Assembly (NCBI RefSeq): GCF_014287475.1
Contig: NZ_JACOPF010000001.1
Span: forward strand, 558,001 to 622,000
Direction of reading: 5' to 3'
Source: Mediterraneibacter hominis
Lineage (GTDB): Bacteria > Bacillota > Clostridia > Lachnospirales > Lachnospiraceae
Length of the DNA: 64,000 nt
Shown: piece after piece, positions 17,120 to 26,670 of the stretch
Layout: every line of letters begins with the position of its first letter
How positions within the stretch are numbered: the first letter of the stretch is position 1
Notes under the pieces: generated by a model
What the model was told of the DNA's origin: nothing
The model's database searches: none
What the model saw: the letters and a program-made list of their open reading frames with translations, nothing else
Translations under genes and position numbers: made by a program

Positions 17120-17887
17120 TTAATTCTTTCCAATTCTCTCTAACCTTAATACCAAAGTATGCGGAAGAAGCTTAGCGGCAATCTGCGCCCCTTTCATAGG
17201 AATTCCATATACAGACACTGCTTTTCTGGCGCGTGCGTCTAAAAGCGCCCTCCTTACCACCTGCGGCGCTTTTACCATCACTTTTTCCTTCAGCCGGCTG
17301 TCCGTCGGGCCTGAAACTTCAAAAAACGCAGTATCTACCGGGCCAGGGCAAACAGCGGTTACATAGATACTCTTTTGTTTTACCTCTGCGCCTAATGCTC
17401 TGGAAAAGCTCAAAACATAGGATTTGGTCGCGGCATATACTGCGAATCCAGGCTGTGGACAAAACGCGGCGGCAGAAGCAAGGTTTAAAATCCTGCTTCC
17501 CACTGACATATAGGGCAGGCAGGTCAGTGTCATCCTTGTCAGTGCCTTGCAGTTTAAATCAATCATCTGCATCTGGCTTTTTGCGTCATTTCTGTATATC
17601 TCTTCGATAGTTCCGCTTTTTCCAAAACCGGCGGCATTCACCAGCATCCGTATATCCGGCTTTTCTGTCTTAAGAAGCTGTACAAGCCTCTTGTATATTT
17701 CTTCCTTCATCAAGTCTCCGCTTATCACCCTTACAGGGACATTCACTTCCGAAGAAAGCGTATCCAGCACTTCTTTTCTCCGTGCAATGACCCAGATTTC
17801 ATTCAACGTCTGGTAAAAATGCCCGATCTGTCTTGCAAACTCTCTTCCAATACCGGAAGAAGCCCCTGTTATAACTGCAATCTTCAT
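17120..17887 (-). CDS. Short-chain dehydrogenase/reductase
   Basis: NAD(P)-dependent oxidoreductase of unknown substrate. It is 255 residues long. The cofactor motif TGASSGIG is at 7-14, NAAG at about 87-90, the catalytic Ser within LNLASAAAF, and YAATK at about 153-157. Its ATG overlaps the YgiQ stop by 4 bp, with AAAGGAG upstream. Confidence 0.9.
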   Translation of the reverse strand: MKIAVITGASSGIGREFARQIGHFYQTLNEIWVIARRKEVLDTLSSEVNVPVRVISGDLMKEEIYKRLVQLLKTEKPDIRMLVNAAGFGKSGTIEEIYRNDAKSQMQMIDLNCKALTRMTLTCLPYMSVGSRILNLASAAAFCPQPGFAVYAATKSYVLSFSRALGAEVKQKSIYVTAVCPGPVDTAFFEVSGPTDSRLKEKVMVKAPQVVRRALLDARARKAVSVYGIPMKGAQIAAKLLPHTLVLRLERIGKN

Positions 17888-19764
17888 ATACTCTCCTTTT
17901 TTCTATGCATGTTTCGTATCTTCTTTTTCTTCCCGGCATGTTTTATGTCTGTCTCTGCTTTCTTTCTCCTGCGCGGCAGGATCAGACAGTGCTTTTCAAA
18001 TCCGATCAAATCCGTTCTTCCTGCTTTTTTCAATGCCTCATACACCAGCTCATAATTTTCCGGATTCCTGTACTGGATAAGCGCACGCTGCATTGCCTTT
18101 TCATGGGGAGATTTCGGAACATAGACGTTCTCCCCTGTTCTGGGATCCACACCCGTATAGTACATACACGTAGAAATCGTAGACGGTGTAGGATAAAAGT
18201 CTTGTACCTGTTCCGGCATATAGCCTAAATCCCTGCAATATTCCGCCAGCTCTACTGCCTCTTTTAGAGAAGACCCGGGGTGGGAAGACATCAGATAAGG
18301 TACGAGGTACTGTTCTTTTTTTAACTGTCTGTTCATCTCTTTATATTCCCTGCAAAACTCCCGGTAAACCTTGTTTTTCGGTTTTCCCATTCTGTCCAGA
18401 ACTGCATCAGATACGTGTTCCGGCGCGACTTTCAGCTGTCCGCTTATATGGTACTCGCACAGTTCTTTCAAAAATGTACGGTCCTTCTCTGCCAATACAT
18501 AATCAAACCGGATTCCCGAACGGATAAATACTTTCTTTACTTTCGGAATATTTCTTAGTTTTTTCAGCAGCTGTATATAGTCTTTATGATTGGCATTCAA
18601 ATTTTTGCAAGGTGTAGGGAACAGGCATTGCCGGTTTTTACAGGTTCCTGTGCGAAGCTGCTTCTGACAGGACGGATGTCTGAAGTCCGCTGTCGGCCCT
18701 CCTACATCATGGATATATCCTTTAAAGTCTTTTTCCTCAGTAAGCTTCTCTGCTTCCATAACAAGAGACTCATGGCTTCTAGCCTGGATAATTCTCCCCT
18801 GGTGGAAAGTCAGCGCACAGAAATTACAGGCGCCAAAACAGCCTCGGCTGCTGATAAGGCTGAATTTGACTTCTGAGAGTGCCGGAATTCCGCCTGCTTT
18901 TTCATAGGACGGATGGTATGTTCTCGTATAAGGCAATGCATATATATCGTCCATTTCCATCTGTGTAAGCGGTTTAGAAGGGGGATTCTGTACTACATAT
19001 ACATGCTCGCTGTATTTTTCAACGAGTCGTTTTCCCGAAAATGGATCGGTATTACAATACTGGGTATAGAAGCTCTTGGCATACCTTTTTTTGTCTTCTC
19101 TTAGCTCCTCAAAAGAAGGCAGAAGAAGCTTGTCATACACAGCCTCCGCATCTGTCATTTTGACTACCGTTCCGTCTATATATGTCAGATCCTGTACAGC
19201 AATATGGGCATCCAGGGCTTCCGCAATTTCTATGATGGAGCGTTCTCCCATCCCGTAGGAGATGATGTCTGCCGCAGAATCTAACAGAATGGAACGCTTC
19301 AGTTTGTCAGACCAGTAGTCATAGTGGGCAAGCCTTCTAAGGCTTGCTTCTATCCCGCCTAAGATAATAGGCACATTTTTATATACCTGTCGAATTAGAT
19401 TTCCATATACTGCGCACGCATAGTCCGGCCGTTTTCCCATAACTCCGCCGGGCGTATAGGCATCTTTTTTTCTTCTTTTTCTGGATACGGAATAATGGTT
19501 CACCATAGAGTCCATGTTTCCCGCTGATACGAGAAATCCAAGACGTGGTTCTCCATACTCCATGATACTTTCTTTTCGCCTCCAGTCAGGCTGCGGAATC
19601 ATTCCGATCTTATAACCGCGGGATTCTAGGAGACGACTGATAATCGCATGTCCAAAGGAGGGATGATCCACATAGGCGTCTCCGGTAACATAGACAAAAT
19701 CTACCTGTTTCCACCCGCGCTTTACCATATCTTCTCTGCAAATCGGCAAAAATTCCCGGCTCAT
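17884..19764 (-). CDS. ygiQ: YgiQ-family radical SAM protein
   Basis: A 626-residue enzyme of unknown reaction. The N-terminal YgiQ region includes YVTGDAYVDHPSFGHAII; the radical SAM motif SSRGCFGACNFCAL lies near residues 308-321; PEHVSDAVLDRMGKP and PGSSLKEAVELAEY are further family marks. The tail is lysine/arginine rich. It lies 3 bp after the HAD phosphatase gene. Confidence 0.9.
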   Translation of the reverse strand: MSREFLPICREDMVKRGWKQVDFVYVTGDAYVDHPSFGHAIISRLLESRGYKIGMIPQPDWRRKESIMEYGEPRLGFLVSAGNMDSMVNHYSVSRKRRKKDAYTPGGVMGKRPDYACAVYGNLIRQVYKNVPIILGGIEASLRRLAHYDYWSDKLKRSILLDSAADIISYGMGERSIIEIAEALDAHIAVQDLTYIDGTVVKMTDAEAVYDKLLLPSFEELREDKKRYAKSFYTQYCNTDPFSGKRLVEKYSEHVYVVQNPPSKPLTQMEMDDIYALPYTRTYHPSYEKAGGIPALSEVKFSLISSRGCFGACNFCALTFHQGRIIQARSHESLVMEAEKLTEEKDFKGYIHDVGGPTADFRHPSCQKQLRTGTCKNRQCLFPTPCKNLNANHKDYIQLLKKLRNIPKVKKVFIRSGIRFDYVLAEKDRTFLKELCEYHISGQLKVAPEHVSDAVLDRMGKPKNKVYREFCREYKEMNRQLKKEQYLVPYLMSSHPGSSLKEAVELAEYCRDLGYMPEQVQDFYPTPSTISTCMYYTGVDPRTGENVYVPKSPHEKAMQRALIQYRNPENYELVYEALKKAGRTDLIGFEKHCLILPRRRKKAETDIKHAGKKKKIRNMHRKKESI

Positions 19765-19767
19765 TGT

Positions 19768-20442
19768 TTATACCCCACATCTTTCATAGGTATCGTCAAA
19801 AATTTCAAAATAATCATGGATAAAATAATCTGCAAGCCTCTTCTTTTCTTCTGTCAGCGGGCGGGAAAATGCATCATCCACCGCACAGACTTCCATTCCT
19901 GCATTTTTTCCTGCACGAATACCGTTTGGTATATCCTCAAATACCAGGCAATTTTCCGGCTTCATCTGCAAGTCCTCAGCCACCTTCAGATACACGTCTG
20001 GACTGGGTTTACCAGAAGCCACCTCACATGCAGTCCGTACAGAAGCAAAATAGGATTCGATTTTCAGTGCTTTTAAGGCTGTCTCGGCAAGGGTGCGCCC
20101 ATTGCTTGTAGCAATGCCAAGCAGGACGTTCTGCTCCTTCATTTTATTTAAAAATTCTCTGGCCCCAGGTTTTAGACATACCCTTGTCTTATATAGTTCC
20201 ATCGTCATATTCGTCCACTCTGCCTGTACTTCTTCTACCGTCTTATGCAGGCTAGGAAACATATCCACAAAATAGGCCGCTGTCTCTGTATAGCTTTTCC
20301 CCTCGATTGCCTTGTGAAAATCCTCCGGCAAAGTCAGATGATACTTTTGTACATATTCTTTGTCTACCTCCGGCCAGATCCACATAGAATCTATCAGGGA
20401 ACCATCCATATCAAAAATTACCGCTTTTTTCTCTTTTAACAT
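19768..20442 (-). CDS. HAD-superfamily hydrolase, beta-phosphoglucomutase/phosphatase-like
   Basis: A 224-residue phosphatase or mutase. Motif I is FDMDGSLIDS with the nucleophile Asp near residue 10, motif II ATSNGRT at about 112-118, motif III the lysine in GKPSPDVYLK, and motif IV VFEDIPNGIRAGK at about 168-180. A helical cap lies between. Substrate unknown. It overlaps the RsuA gene by 7 bp. Confidence 0.88.
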   Translation of the reverse strand: MLKEKKAVIFDMDGSLIDSMWIWPEVDKEYVQKYHLTLPEDFHKAIEGKSYTETAAYFVDMFPSLHKTVEEVQAEWTNMTMELYKTRVCLKPGAREFLNKMKEQNVLLGIATSNGRTLAETALKALKIESYFASVRTACEVASGKPSPDVYLKVAEDLQMKPENCLVFEDIPNGIRAGKNAGMEVCAVDDAFSRPLTEEKKRLADYFIHDYFEIFDDTYERCGV

Positions 20443-21140
20443 AACTGCTCCTTTTCCTCTTCTGTTAATTCTCGGTACTCTCCCGGCTTTAATGTCTGAT
20501 CTAGGACAAGATTTCCCATCTGGATCCGTTTCAAATACAGCACTTGCTTTCCAACCGCATGAAACATCCGTTTTACCTGATGAAACTTTCCCTCCTGGAT
20601 AGTCAGTTCAATTTCGGAAACTTCACCAGAGGAAAGAATCTTTAACTTCCCTGGCAATGTCCTTTTTTTCTCTCCAATATCTATCCCTTCTGCAAAGGAC
20701 TCTATATCCGCCTGTGTTACCCTTCCTTGAATCCTGGCAAAATAGATCTTGTCTACATGCTTTTTCGGGGAAAGTATCTTATGTGCAAATTGTCCGTCAT
20801 TCGTAAGCAGAAGAAGTCCCTCTGTATCTTTATCTAGTCTTCCCGCTGGAAACAAGTCTTTTCTTGGATTTTCCATAAGAGACAGCACGGTTTTTTCTTT
20901 TTTATCCTGTGTTGCAGACACCACCCCTGCCGGTTTATTCATCATATAATAAACATAGGGCACATAGTGCACCTCATTTCCTGACACAGATACACGATTT
21001 ATATCCGTGTCAATCTTTGTATCCGGCCTTTTCACTACTTTTTTGTCGACTTCTACCATACCTTTTACAATTTGCTTTTTTATATCTCCACGTGTGGCCG
21101 CTGACATATCTGCAAGATATTTGTCTAGTCTTATTTTCAT
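20436..21140 (-). CDS. RsuA/RluB-family pseudouridine synthase
   Basis: A 234-residue 16S or 23S rRNA pseudouridine synthase. The S4 domain is at the N-terminus (MKIRLDKYLADMSAATRGDI). The catalytic GRLDKDTEGLLLLTNDG motif, with Asp at about residue 103, defines the RsuA family. The LTIQEGKFHQVKRMFHAVGK segment follows near 181-200. Second pseudouridine synthase of this operon. Confidence 0.93.
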   Translation of the reverse strand: MKIRLDKYLADMSAATRGDIKKQIVKGMVEVDKKVVKRPDTKIDTDINRVSVSGNEVHYVPYVYYMMNKPAGVVSATQDKKEKTVLSLMENPRKDLFPAGRLDKDTEGLLLLTNDGQFAHKILSPKKHVDKIYFARIQGRVTQADIESFAEGIDIGEKKRTLPGKLKILSSGEVSEIELTIQEGKFHQVKRMFHAVGKQVLYLKRIQMGNLVLDQTLKPGEYRELTEEEKEQLC

Positions 21141-21157
21141 ACAATATCCGTCCCCTT

Positions 21158-22549
21158 TTATCTGACCGACTGCCAGCGCCAGCCCGGCAGATATTTATTC
21201 TTGAGCATTCCGTTTAAAAGCTTTCCAAAGCCTAAAGAATATCCGTCTACGCAGACTAAATACCAGCCCTTTTCTGTATCCGAAACAAGGTCGGATACTT
21301 CTAAAGTCTCTCCCTTTAAGTATTTTACTACTCTCTCATCTTCGCAGGGAAAATTTAAAATATAGGGATACTCTTCACGTTTTAAATACATTGCAAGTGC
21401 CTGGCTCGGCTCAAAACGGTTCTTTTTCAGCTCTCCTAAAAGTAATCCTGTTCTAAGGAAACGCAGTTTTTTCTTTTGTGGAATCCCTTCTGGCATATAA
21501 TAGACCCTTTCGCCGTGTATTTCCAGTCTTGTCCTGTCAAACGGCCGCTTGATGGACTGTAAAAATTCCTCTAATTCTACCGGCATCCTGCTTTCAAAAG
21601 CGCGCGCTTTCCCTGGTGCCTCTTTTTCCGGAATTTCTCCATTTTTCTTCAACAATGCAAGGAAATGTCCTTCCCCTTTCATGCGATGTGGGAAAATACG
21701 CACTGTCTTTTCAAGGTCTGCGTTCTCTGCCTGTACTCCGTTCCCAATACCGTGTGAGAACCCTTCATATCCTTCCATCTCGCAGATCTCGAATTCTGGA
21801 CACTGCTCTAAAAGCCAGGAGATCACCTGTTCATTTTCACTTTGGTCAAACGTACAGGTCGAATACAGCATCATTCCGCCAGGTTTCAGCATAGAAGCCG
21901 CTTGTACAATTATACTCCTCTGAATTTTAGAAAAGTAGGCAGGCCCATGTTCCTCCCATGCCTTTATCATTTTTTTGTCTTTCCGAAACATTCCCTCACC
22001 AGAACAAGGCGCGTCGATAAGTATTTTGTCGAAAAAATTTTCAAACACTCCCGACAGCTTTCCTGGTTCTTCGTTTAATACGAGAAGATTTCCGATTCCA
22101 AACAGTTCTAAATTTTTCAAGAGCCCCTTCGCCCTGGATGCACTGATGTCATTTGCGGCCAGCAGCCCCTCCCCTTTTAATTTTGCTCCCAGTTCTGTAG
22201 CCTTTCCGCCGGGAGCAGCACAGAGATCCAGCACCTTCTCTCCCGGCACGACAGGGAGTCTGTCTGCGGGAGTCATGGCGCTTGGTTCCTGTAGATAGTA
22301 AAGCCCTGCAAAATAATAGGGATGCTTTGCTGGCTGTATCACATCGCCGTCATAATAAAATCCATTCTGTATCCATGGAATAGGCTCTAAGCTCCAGGGG
22401 GCAATTTTTAAAAACTCTTCAACAGAAATCTTATTTGTATTGACCCGCAGGCCATAATGGCGCTCCTCCTCAAAACATTTTAGATACTTCTCATAGTCTG
22501 TTTTTAAAAGTGCGCGCATCTTTTCTTCAAATGGCTTAGGTAAATTCAT
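21158..22549 (-). CDS. RsmF/NOL1-NOP2-Sun family rRNA cytosine-C5 methyltransferase
   Basis: A 463-residue S-adenosylmethionine enzyme methylating cytosine in rRNA. The SAM site VLDLCAAPGGKATELGAKL is near 107-125. The catalytic cysteines are in DAPCSGEGMFRKD (about 180-192) and STCTFDQSENEQV (about 231-243). A PUA-like C-terminal part resembles Gram-positive RsmF. First gene of the operon with GGAGGAAAGACA in front. Confidence 0.92.
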   Translation of the reverse strand: MNLPKPFEEKMRALLKTDYEKYLKCFEEERHYGLRVNTNKISVEEFLKIAPWSLEPIPWIQNGFYYDGDVIQPAKHPYYFAGLYYLQEPSAMTPADRLPVVPGEKVLDLCAAPGGKATELGAKLKGEGLLAANDISASRAKGLLKNLELFGIGNLLVLNEEPGKLSGVFENFFDKILIDAPCSGEGMFRKDKKMIKAWEEHGPAYFSKIQRSIIVQAASMLKPGGMMLYSTCTFDQSENEQVISWLLEQCPEFEICEMEGYEGFSHGIGNGVQAENADLEKTVRIFPHRMKGEGHFLALLKKNGEIPEKEAPGKARAFESRMPVELEEFLQSIKRPFDRTRLEIHGERVYYMPEGIPQKKKLRFLRTGLLLGELKKNRFEPSQALAMYLKREEYPYILNFPCEDERVVKYLKGETLEVSDLVSDTEKGWYLVCVDGYSLGFGKLLNGMLKNKYLPGWRWQSVR

Positions 22550-22572
22550 TGTCTTTCCTCCACATGTGAATG

Positions 22573-22581
22573 ATTATAGCA
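22573..22581 (-). promoter_or_regulatory. Extended -10 promoter of the rsmF-recU operon
   Basis: Minus strand TGCTATAAT, an extended -10 (TGn plus TATAAT), about 25 bp before the rsmF-like start. The -35 region is weak, as expected for extended -10 promoters. Confidence 0.6.
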
Positions 22582-22618
22582 TAAATTCCTGTGTAAAACT
22601 ACCCTGTTGCCTCTCCGC

Positions 22619-23458
22619 TTAATAGACACAGGAAATCTTTCGTTTTTCTAAATATTTTAGTGCCGGATAAGGATTGACACTGATTTCTTTTCCGTTTAGC
22701 GTAAGATAGATTCCTACATGCAGATGAACCGGAAAATTTCCTGTTGTCCCTTCCTTTTTACTGTAACCAGTATCTCCCATATACCCGAGCAGATCTCCCG
22801 CATGCACGTAGTCGCCCACCTCAACTTCAGCGTAAGAATCCAGATGTGCATAATAAAAATAGGCGCCGTTTTCTGTCTCAATTCCCAGACGATAACCGCC
22901 AAGTTCCAGCCAGCCCTTTTGGGACACTACTCCGTCTGTCATGCTGACGACCGGATAATACCCTCTTTTGTCCCTGGACGGCATAATATCCGTCCCTTCA
23001 TGTCCTCTTTCGCCCTTGTAACTCCTTGAGAACATCCAGGAATTTTCAAAAGTGACGGACACATCCGGATGATTGGAAGCCTCTGGAACCGGAAAATATT
23101 TCAAGTCGTTCCAGATTGCCTTGCATGCCTTAACATAGGTGTCCCATCCATTCACCCTTTCCCACTTTTCCTTTGTCAGACACAGTGTTTCCACCGGATA
23201 AAAGGACTTTTTTCCTTCTGCCTCAAAGTCAGTTTCCAGCCAGTAAAGAGCAAGGAGCTCCCCGGGTGCTTCCATATCTTCTACTTGTTTGAGCATTTCT
23301 TCACTGACTGGCTGCATTCGAAACCCTTCTGTTTCAATTGTCCTCTCTGATAAACGGCTTTCCGATGCACGCTCCATTACCTTATGAATAGAAATAGATA
23401 AAAAAAGAAGAAGGAAAAAATTAAAAATCAGATAATGACGATATACTCTCCTTTTCAA
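22619..23458 (-). CDS. Membrane-anchored M23-type peptidase (LytM domain)
   Basis: A 279-residue cell-wall endopeptidase-like protein. An N-terminal signal anchor lies at about 9-25. The LytM domain shows GHEGTDI (first zinc His and Asp) and FPVHLHVGI (HxH) near the end, so the zinc site looks complete. It starts at a TTG six bases after GAGG. It is divergent from ylbJ. A sporulation role like SpoIIQ is possible but cannot be claimed from sequence. Confidence 0.85.
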   Translation of the reverse strand: MKRRVYRHYLIFNFFLLLFLSISIHKVMERASESRLSERTIETEGFRMQPVSEEMLKQVEDMEAPGELLALYWLETDFEAEGKKSFYPVETLCLTKEKWERVNGWDTYVKACKAIWNDLKYFPVPEASNHPDVSVTFENSWMFSRSYKGERGHEGTDIMPSRDKRGYYPVVSMTDGVVSQKGWLELGGYRLGIETENGAYFYYAHLDSYAEVEVGDYVHAGDLLGYMGDTGYSKKEGTTGNFPVHLHVGIYLTLNGKEISVNPYPALKYLEKRKISCVY

Positions 23459-23621
23459 AAAATCCTCTTTTTCTTTTACTATATGAATTCAGAAAACAAA
23501 AAATACATTTTGGCAGCCCGCATAAAATACTCCCTGTCCAAAGGCTCCCTGCCTTTTTTATACATAAAAGCCGGTGCTGCTTCATATATCTAAATGAGCA
23601 CGATTGCGGAGGTCTTTCATT

Positions 23622-24566
23622 ATGGCAAAACGATATTTTACTATTGCTCTATGTATTCTTACATTTGCAGCAATGCTCGCATTCCCAAAAGCAGTTTTCA
23701 ACGGTGCAAGTGAAGGGCTTCTGCTCTGGTTTCAGATTATTATTCCAACACTGTTTCCTTTTCTTTTGATCACGAATCTTTTATTGATGACAGACAGTAT
23801 TCATTATATCGCCCGCAGCATAGCGCGGCCTTTGCGTTTCCTTTTCCGCGTATCAGGTAACGGAAGCTTCGTACTGCTCGTCGGTTTTCTGTGCGGATAC
23901 CCTATGGGTGCCAAGATGACTGCGGATCTGGTCACCTCCAATAAAATAACGGAAGCTGAAGGAAGGTATCTTTTGTCCTTTTGTAACAACACAAGTCCTG
24001 TATTTATTCTCAATTTTATTGTATGGAAAACACTGGGACAAGAGAGTCTTGCTCTTCCAACACTGTTCATTCTGATACTGTCCCCCATGTTTGTAAGCTT
24101 TCTCACACGACGTTTTTATCTGAAGGGGGCTTCCTGCTTTCCCGACATTCGCACAGCAAAACAAGAAAAGAAAAAACTAGATTTTTCTGTTGTAGATGCC
24201 TGTATGATGAACAGTTTTGAAGCGATTGTAAAGGTGGGCGGTTATATCATATTGTTTTCTGTACTGCTGACACTTATAAAGGAGCTGCCATGGGAAAATC
24301 CTGCTTTAAACCTCCTGTTGCCTACATTGGAGGTAACAAACGGGATCTTAATACTTCATCAGTTTTCTTTTCCGTTTATTTTAGAATATCCGGCTATTCT
24401 CGCCCTTACCTCTTTCGGAGGGCTTTGTTCCATTGCACAGACGCAGTGTATGATTCAAAAAACCGGGTTTCCGATTCTTCCTTACATCATAGAAAAACTG
24501 GCTGCCGCGCTGGCAGCCAGTCTCCTGGCATTATGTTATCTGTTTTTGCAAGGTCTTACCTTATAA
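23622..24566 (+). CDS. ylbJ: YlbJ-type sporulation integral membrane protein
   Basis: A 314-residue multi-pass protein of the nucleoside-recognition (Gate) family. YlbJ in Bacillus subtilis is sigma-E dependent and needed for sporulation. Repeated hydrophobic segments, FLCGYPMGAKMTADLV near residue 90 and FCNNTSPVFILNFIV near 120 are family features. It is shorter than B. subtilis YlbJ. The ATG at 23622 is chosen for the GGAGG upstream. One of few plus-strand genes, its stop abuts the stop of the next minus-strand gene with no gap. Confidence 0.85.
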   Translation: MAKRYFTIALCILTFAAMLAFPKAVFNGASEGLLLWFQIIIPTLFPFLLITNLLLMTDSIHYIARSIARPLRFLFRVSGNGSFVLLVGFLCGYPMGAKMTADLVTSNKITEAEGRYLLSFCNNTSPVFILNFIVWKTLGQESLALPTLFILILSPMFVSFLTRRFYLKGASCFPDIRTAKQEKKKLDFSVVDACMMNSFEAIVKVGGYIILFSVLLTLIKELPWENPALNLLLPTLEVTNGILILHQFSFPFILEYPAILALTSFGGLCSIAQTQCMIQKTGFPILPYIIEKLAAALAASLLALCYLFLQGLTL

Positions 24567-25157
24567 TCACATTTCCTCCAGACTGCTCTGCTCTGGATAA
24601 TCCTGTGCGTTTTCGTCTGGAATCTCCAGCTCAGCACGATTAGAGCGCACTGTGTCATAACATTCCTGTAAAGAATTAATCAGGCCATCATACTTAGTTG
24701 CATAGCTGTCCAATGTATGTCCGATAATGCTCTCCGCGTTGGCGAGTAAATCATCTGTATACTGGATGGCCCCAATTCGGATCGCATTTGCATCTGAAGT
24801 GGCGTTATCTATAATCTCCTGTGCCTGAGCTGTCGCCTGTGTAACGATCTCGTTTGCCTGGGCATACGCCTGCTGCATAATCTCATGTTCACTGACAAGC
24901 TCTGTTGTCTGCACTTGTGCTTCCTCAATCATCGCGTCTGCTTTCGCTTTTGCATCTGCAAGGATAGCATCTCGGTTGCTGATAATTTTTTGGTATCTCT
25001 TAATTTCATCCGGCGTCTTCATGCGCAGCTCTCTTAACAGCTCATCTAAATGTTCCTTATTTACAATAATCTTCGTTGTTGACAAGGGCTGAAATTTACA
25101 GTCTCTGTCAATATATTCTTCAATCTCTTCAATAATCTGTTCAATACGGCTACTCAT
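24567..25157 (-). CDS. Coiled-coil protein of the ATPase subunit H / DivIVA-like type
   Basis: A 196-residue protein dominated by a long alanine/glutamate coiled coil (about 60-150, with [15 protein letters not shown] and [15 protein letters not shown]), often annotated as vacuolar-type H+-ATPase subunit H although no V-ATPase is nearby. It is soluble and charged at the ends. It overlaps coaD by 8 bp. Function unknown; a filament or scaffold role is plausible. Confidence 0.7.
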   Translation of the reverse strand: MSSRIEQIIEEIEEYIDRDCKFQPLSTTKIIVNKEHLDELLRELRMKTPDEIKRYQKIISNRDAILADAKAKADAMIEEAQVQTTELVSEHEIMQQAYAQANEIVTQATAQAQEIIDNATSDANAIRIGAIQYTDDLLANAESIIGHTLDSYATKYDGLINSLQECYDTVRSNRAELEIPDENAQDYPEQSSLEEM

Positions 25158-25650
25158 TATTACACTCTCCTTTTGCGTTCATCTTTTCCCTTAATTTAAC
25201 AGCTGCTGCTCCCGGCACAAATTGTGAAATGTCTCCCCCAAAAGCGGCAATCTCTTTCACTGTTGTAGAACTCAAATAAGAATATTCAATACTGGTCGTC
25301 AGAAACATCGTCTCAACATTGGGTTCCAACTTGTGATTTGTCTGTGACATCTGCAACTCGTATTCAAAATCTGTAATTGCCCGCAGTCCCCTGATTACAA
25401 CATCCGCTTTCGTCTCTCTTGCAAAATCAATCAGCAATCCATGAAACGGGACAATTTTTACATTCGTTATGTCTTTTGTCACTTCTTTTAACATTTTAAC
25501 ACGTTCTTCTACAGAAAACAACGGCATTTTCGCATTATTATTCAATACTCCGACAATCAATTCATCCACTATTTTACAAGATCTGTGTATAATATCCAGA
25601 TGTCCGTATGTAACCGGGTCGAAGCTTCCCGGATAAATTGCTCTCAACAT
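25150..25650 (-). CDS. coaD: Phosphopantetheine adenylyltransferase
   Basis: Makes dephospho-CoA from 4'-phosphopantetheine and ATP. It is 166 residues long, the normal length. The N-terminal [16 protein letters not shown] holds the HxGH-type motif (TYGH), [15 protein letters not shown] follows at about 90-104, and [14 protein letters not shown] near the C-terminus. It overlaps rsmD by 7 bp. Confidence 0.97.
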   Translation of the reverse strand: MLRAIYPGSFDPVTYGHLDIIHRSCKIVDELIVGVLNNNAKMPLFSVEERVKMLKEVTKDITNVKIVPFHGLLIDFARETKADVVIRGLRAITDFEYELQMSQTNHKLEPNVETMFLTTSIEYSYLSSTTVKEIAAFGGDISQFVPGAAAVKLREKMNAKGECNNE

Positions 25651-26213
25651 ATTTCTTCCTTTCCGGCACGTTCCAAAAATACATGTTTATTTGTTTTATA
25701 TTCTTTTGTCTTTATCACCGCATACCCAAAGTCTTCGATATAAGAAAAATCGGTATCCTTTGCAGCCTCCACAATAATGACGGTGTCTTCATATACCAGT
25801 TCAGAGTCTTTCAGATAATGAAGTACTTCCCTTTCTAGTTCCTGGTGGTAAGGAGGATCCATAAAAATATAGTCAAATGTTCGTTCTCCTTCCAGACAAT
25901 ACAGCGCTGCCATGACATCTTTCGTAAGTGTCAGCGCCTTTTTCTCCAGCCTTGTCGTTTTTAGATTACTCTTGATACATTCCATCGCTTTTGGATTCTT
26001 TTCAACAAACACAGCCTCCTTCGCTCCCCGACTTAACGCCTCAATTCCGATCCCGCCGCTGCCGCTGAATAAATCCAAAAAAACACAGTCATAAAGAAAG
26101 GGGGCAATCATATTAAATAATGTCTCCTTGATCCGATCGGTTGTCGGTCTAGTCTCAAGACCATCCAGAGTTTTTAATTGTAATCTCTTTGCACTTCCTG
26201 CAATCACTCTCAT
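25644..26213 (-). CDS. rsmD: 16S rRNA (guanine(966)-N2)-methyltransferase
   Basis: SAM-dependent methylation of G966 in 16S rRNA. It is 189 residues long. Starts [26 protein letters not shown], the SAM loop [20 protein letters not shown] and the catalytic FMDPPY are all in place. It precedes coaD as in most Firmicutes. Confidence 0.95.
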   Translation of the reverse strand: MRVIAGSAKRLQLKTLDGLETRPTTDRIKETLFNMIAPFLYDCVFLDLFSGSGGIGIEALSRGAKEAVFVEKNPKAMECIKSNLKTTRLEKKALTLTKDVMAALYCLEGERTFDYIFMDPPYHQELEREVLHYLKDSELVYEDTVIIVEAAKDTDFSYIEDFGYAVIKTKEYKTNKHVFLERAGKEEIC

Positions 26214-26257
26214 ACTGCCACCTCACCAGCTTCAACTACGCTGAATTTTAGCAGAAA

Positions 26258-26286
26258 AAAGCACTCAGGTCAATCCTAAGTGCTTT
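26258..26286 (-). terminator. Terminator of the SASP gene
   Basis: A 12-bp stem with one G-U on the minus strand (AAAGCACTTAGG with CCTGAGTGCTTT), a five-base loop, then a T-run. It begins 18 bp after the spore protein gene. Confidence 0.8.
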
Positions 26287-26303
26287 CCTCTATAAAAAAA
26301 TAC

Positions 26304-26510
26304 TTATTTACCAGCCATCTGTTTTTCTTGCTGTTCAATCATTTTCTTGACCATATAACCGCCAACAGAACCATTCTGTTTGGAAGTAAGGTCTCCGTTG
26401 TATCCGTCAGTAAGCGGTACTCCTAATTCATTTGCTACCTCATACTTAAATTTGTCCAGTGCACCCTTAGCTTCTGGTACAGCTGCTCTGTTAGATGAAC
26501 GACTTGCCAT
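26304..26510 (-). CDS. Alpha/beta-type small acid-soluble spore protein
   Basis: A 68-residue DNA-coating spore protein. KFKYEVANELGVPL matches the GPR protease cleavage region, and GGYMVKKMIEQQEKQM the conserved C-terminal block. Strong ribosome site (AAAGGAGGAAAAGTAAC). Transcribed alone, ending at its own terminator. Expression in the forespore under sigma-G is family knowledge; I could not place a convincing sigma-G promoter. Shows the organism is a spore former. Confidence 0.95.
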   Translation of the reverse strand: MASRSSNRAAVPEAKGALDKFKYEVANELGVPLTDGYNGDLTSKQNGSVGGYMVKKMIEQQEKQMAGK

Positions 26511-26524
26511 GTTACTTTTCCTCC

Positions 26525-26589
26525 TTTTGCAACTTTTTTGTAACTAATCGTTACGTCTCAAGTATTTTGTAACCCTTTTTAAGTTACAA
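26525..26589. repeat. TTTTG(T/C)AAC boxes and two palindromes upstream of the SASP
   Basis: Three direct copies of TTTTG(T/C)AAC at 26525, 26536 and 26565. Two of them pair with GTTAC copies: GTAAC-5-GTTAC (26540-26554) and TTGTAAC-9-GTTACAA (26567-26589). They lie in the likely 5' leader of the spore protein gene. Function unknown. Confidence 0.6.
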
Positions 26590-26670
26590 CCATAGTATAT
26601 GGAGGATTCTATCTTTTACACTAGAAATTACTTCCTTTTTTGCTACATTTTTGCATTTTTAAGCCGCAGT

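Noticed and set aside
26590..26640. Sigma-G promoter for the spore protein gene
   Set aside because: CATATACTA resembles a sigma-G -10, but no acceptable -35 lies at the right distance.
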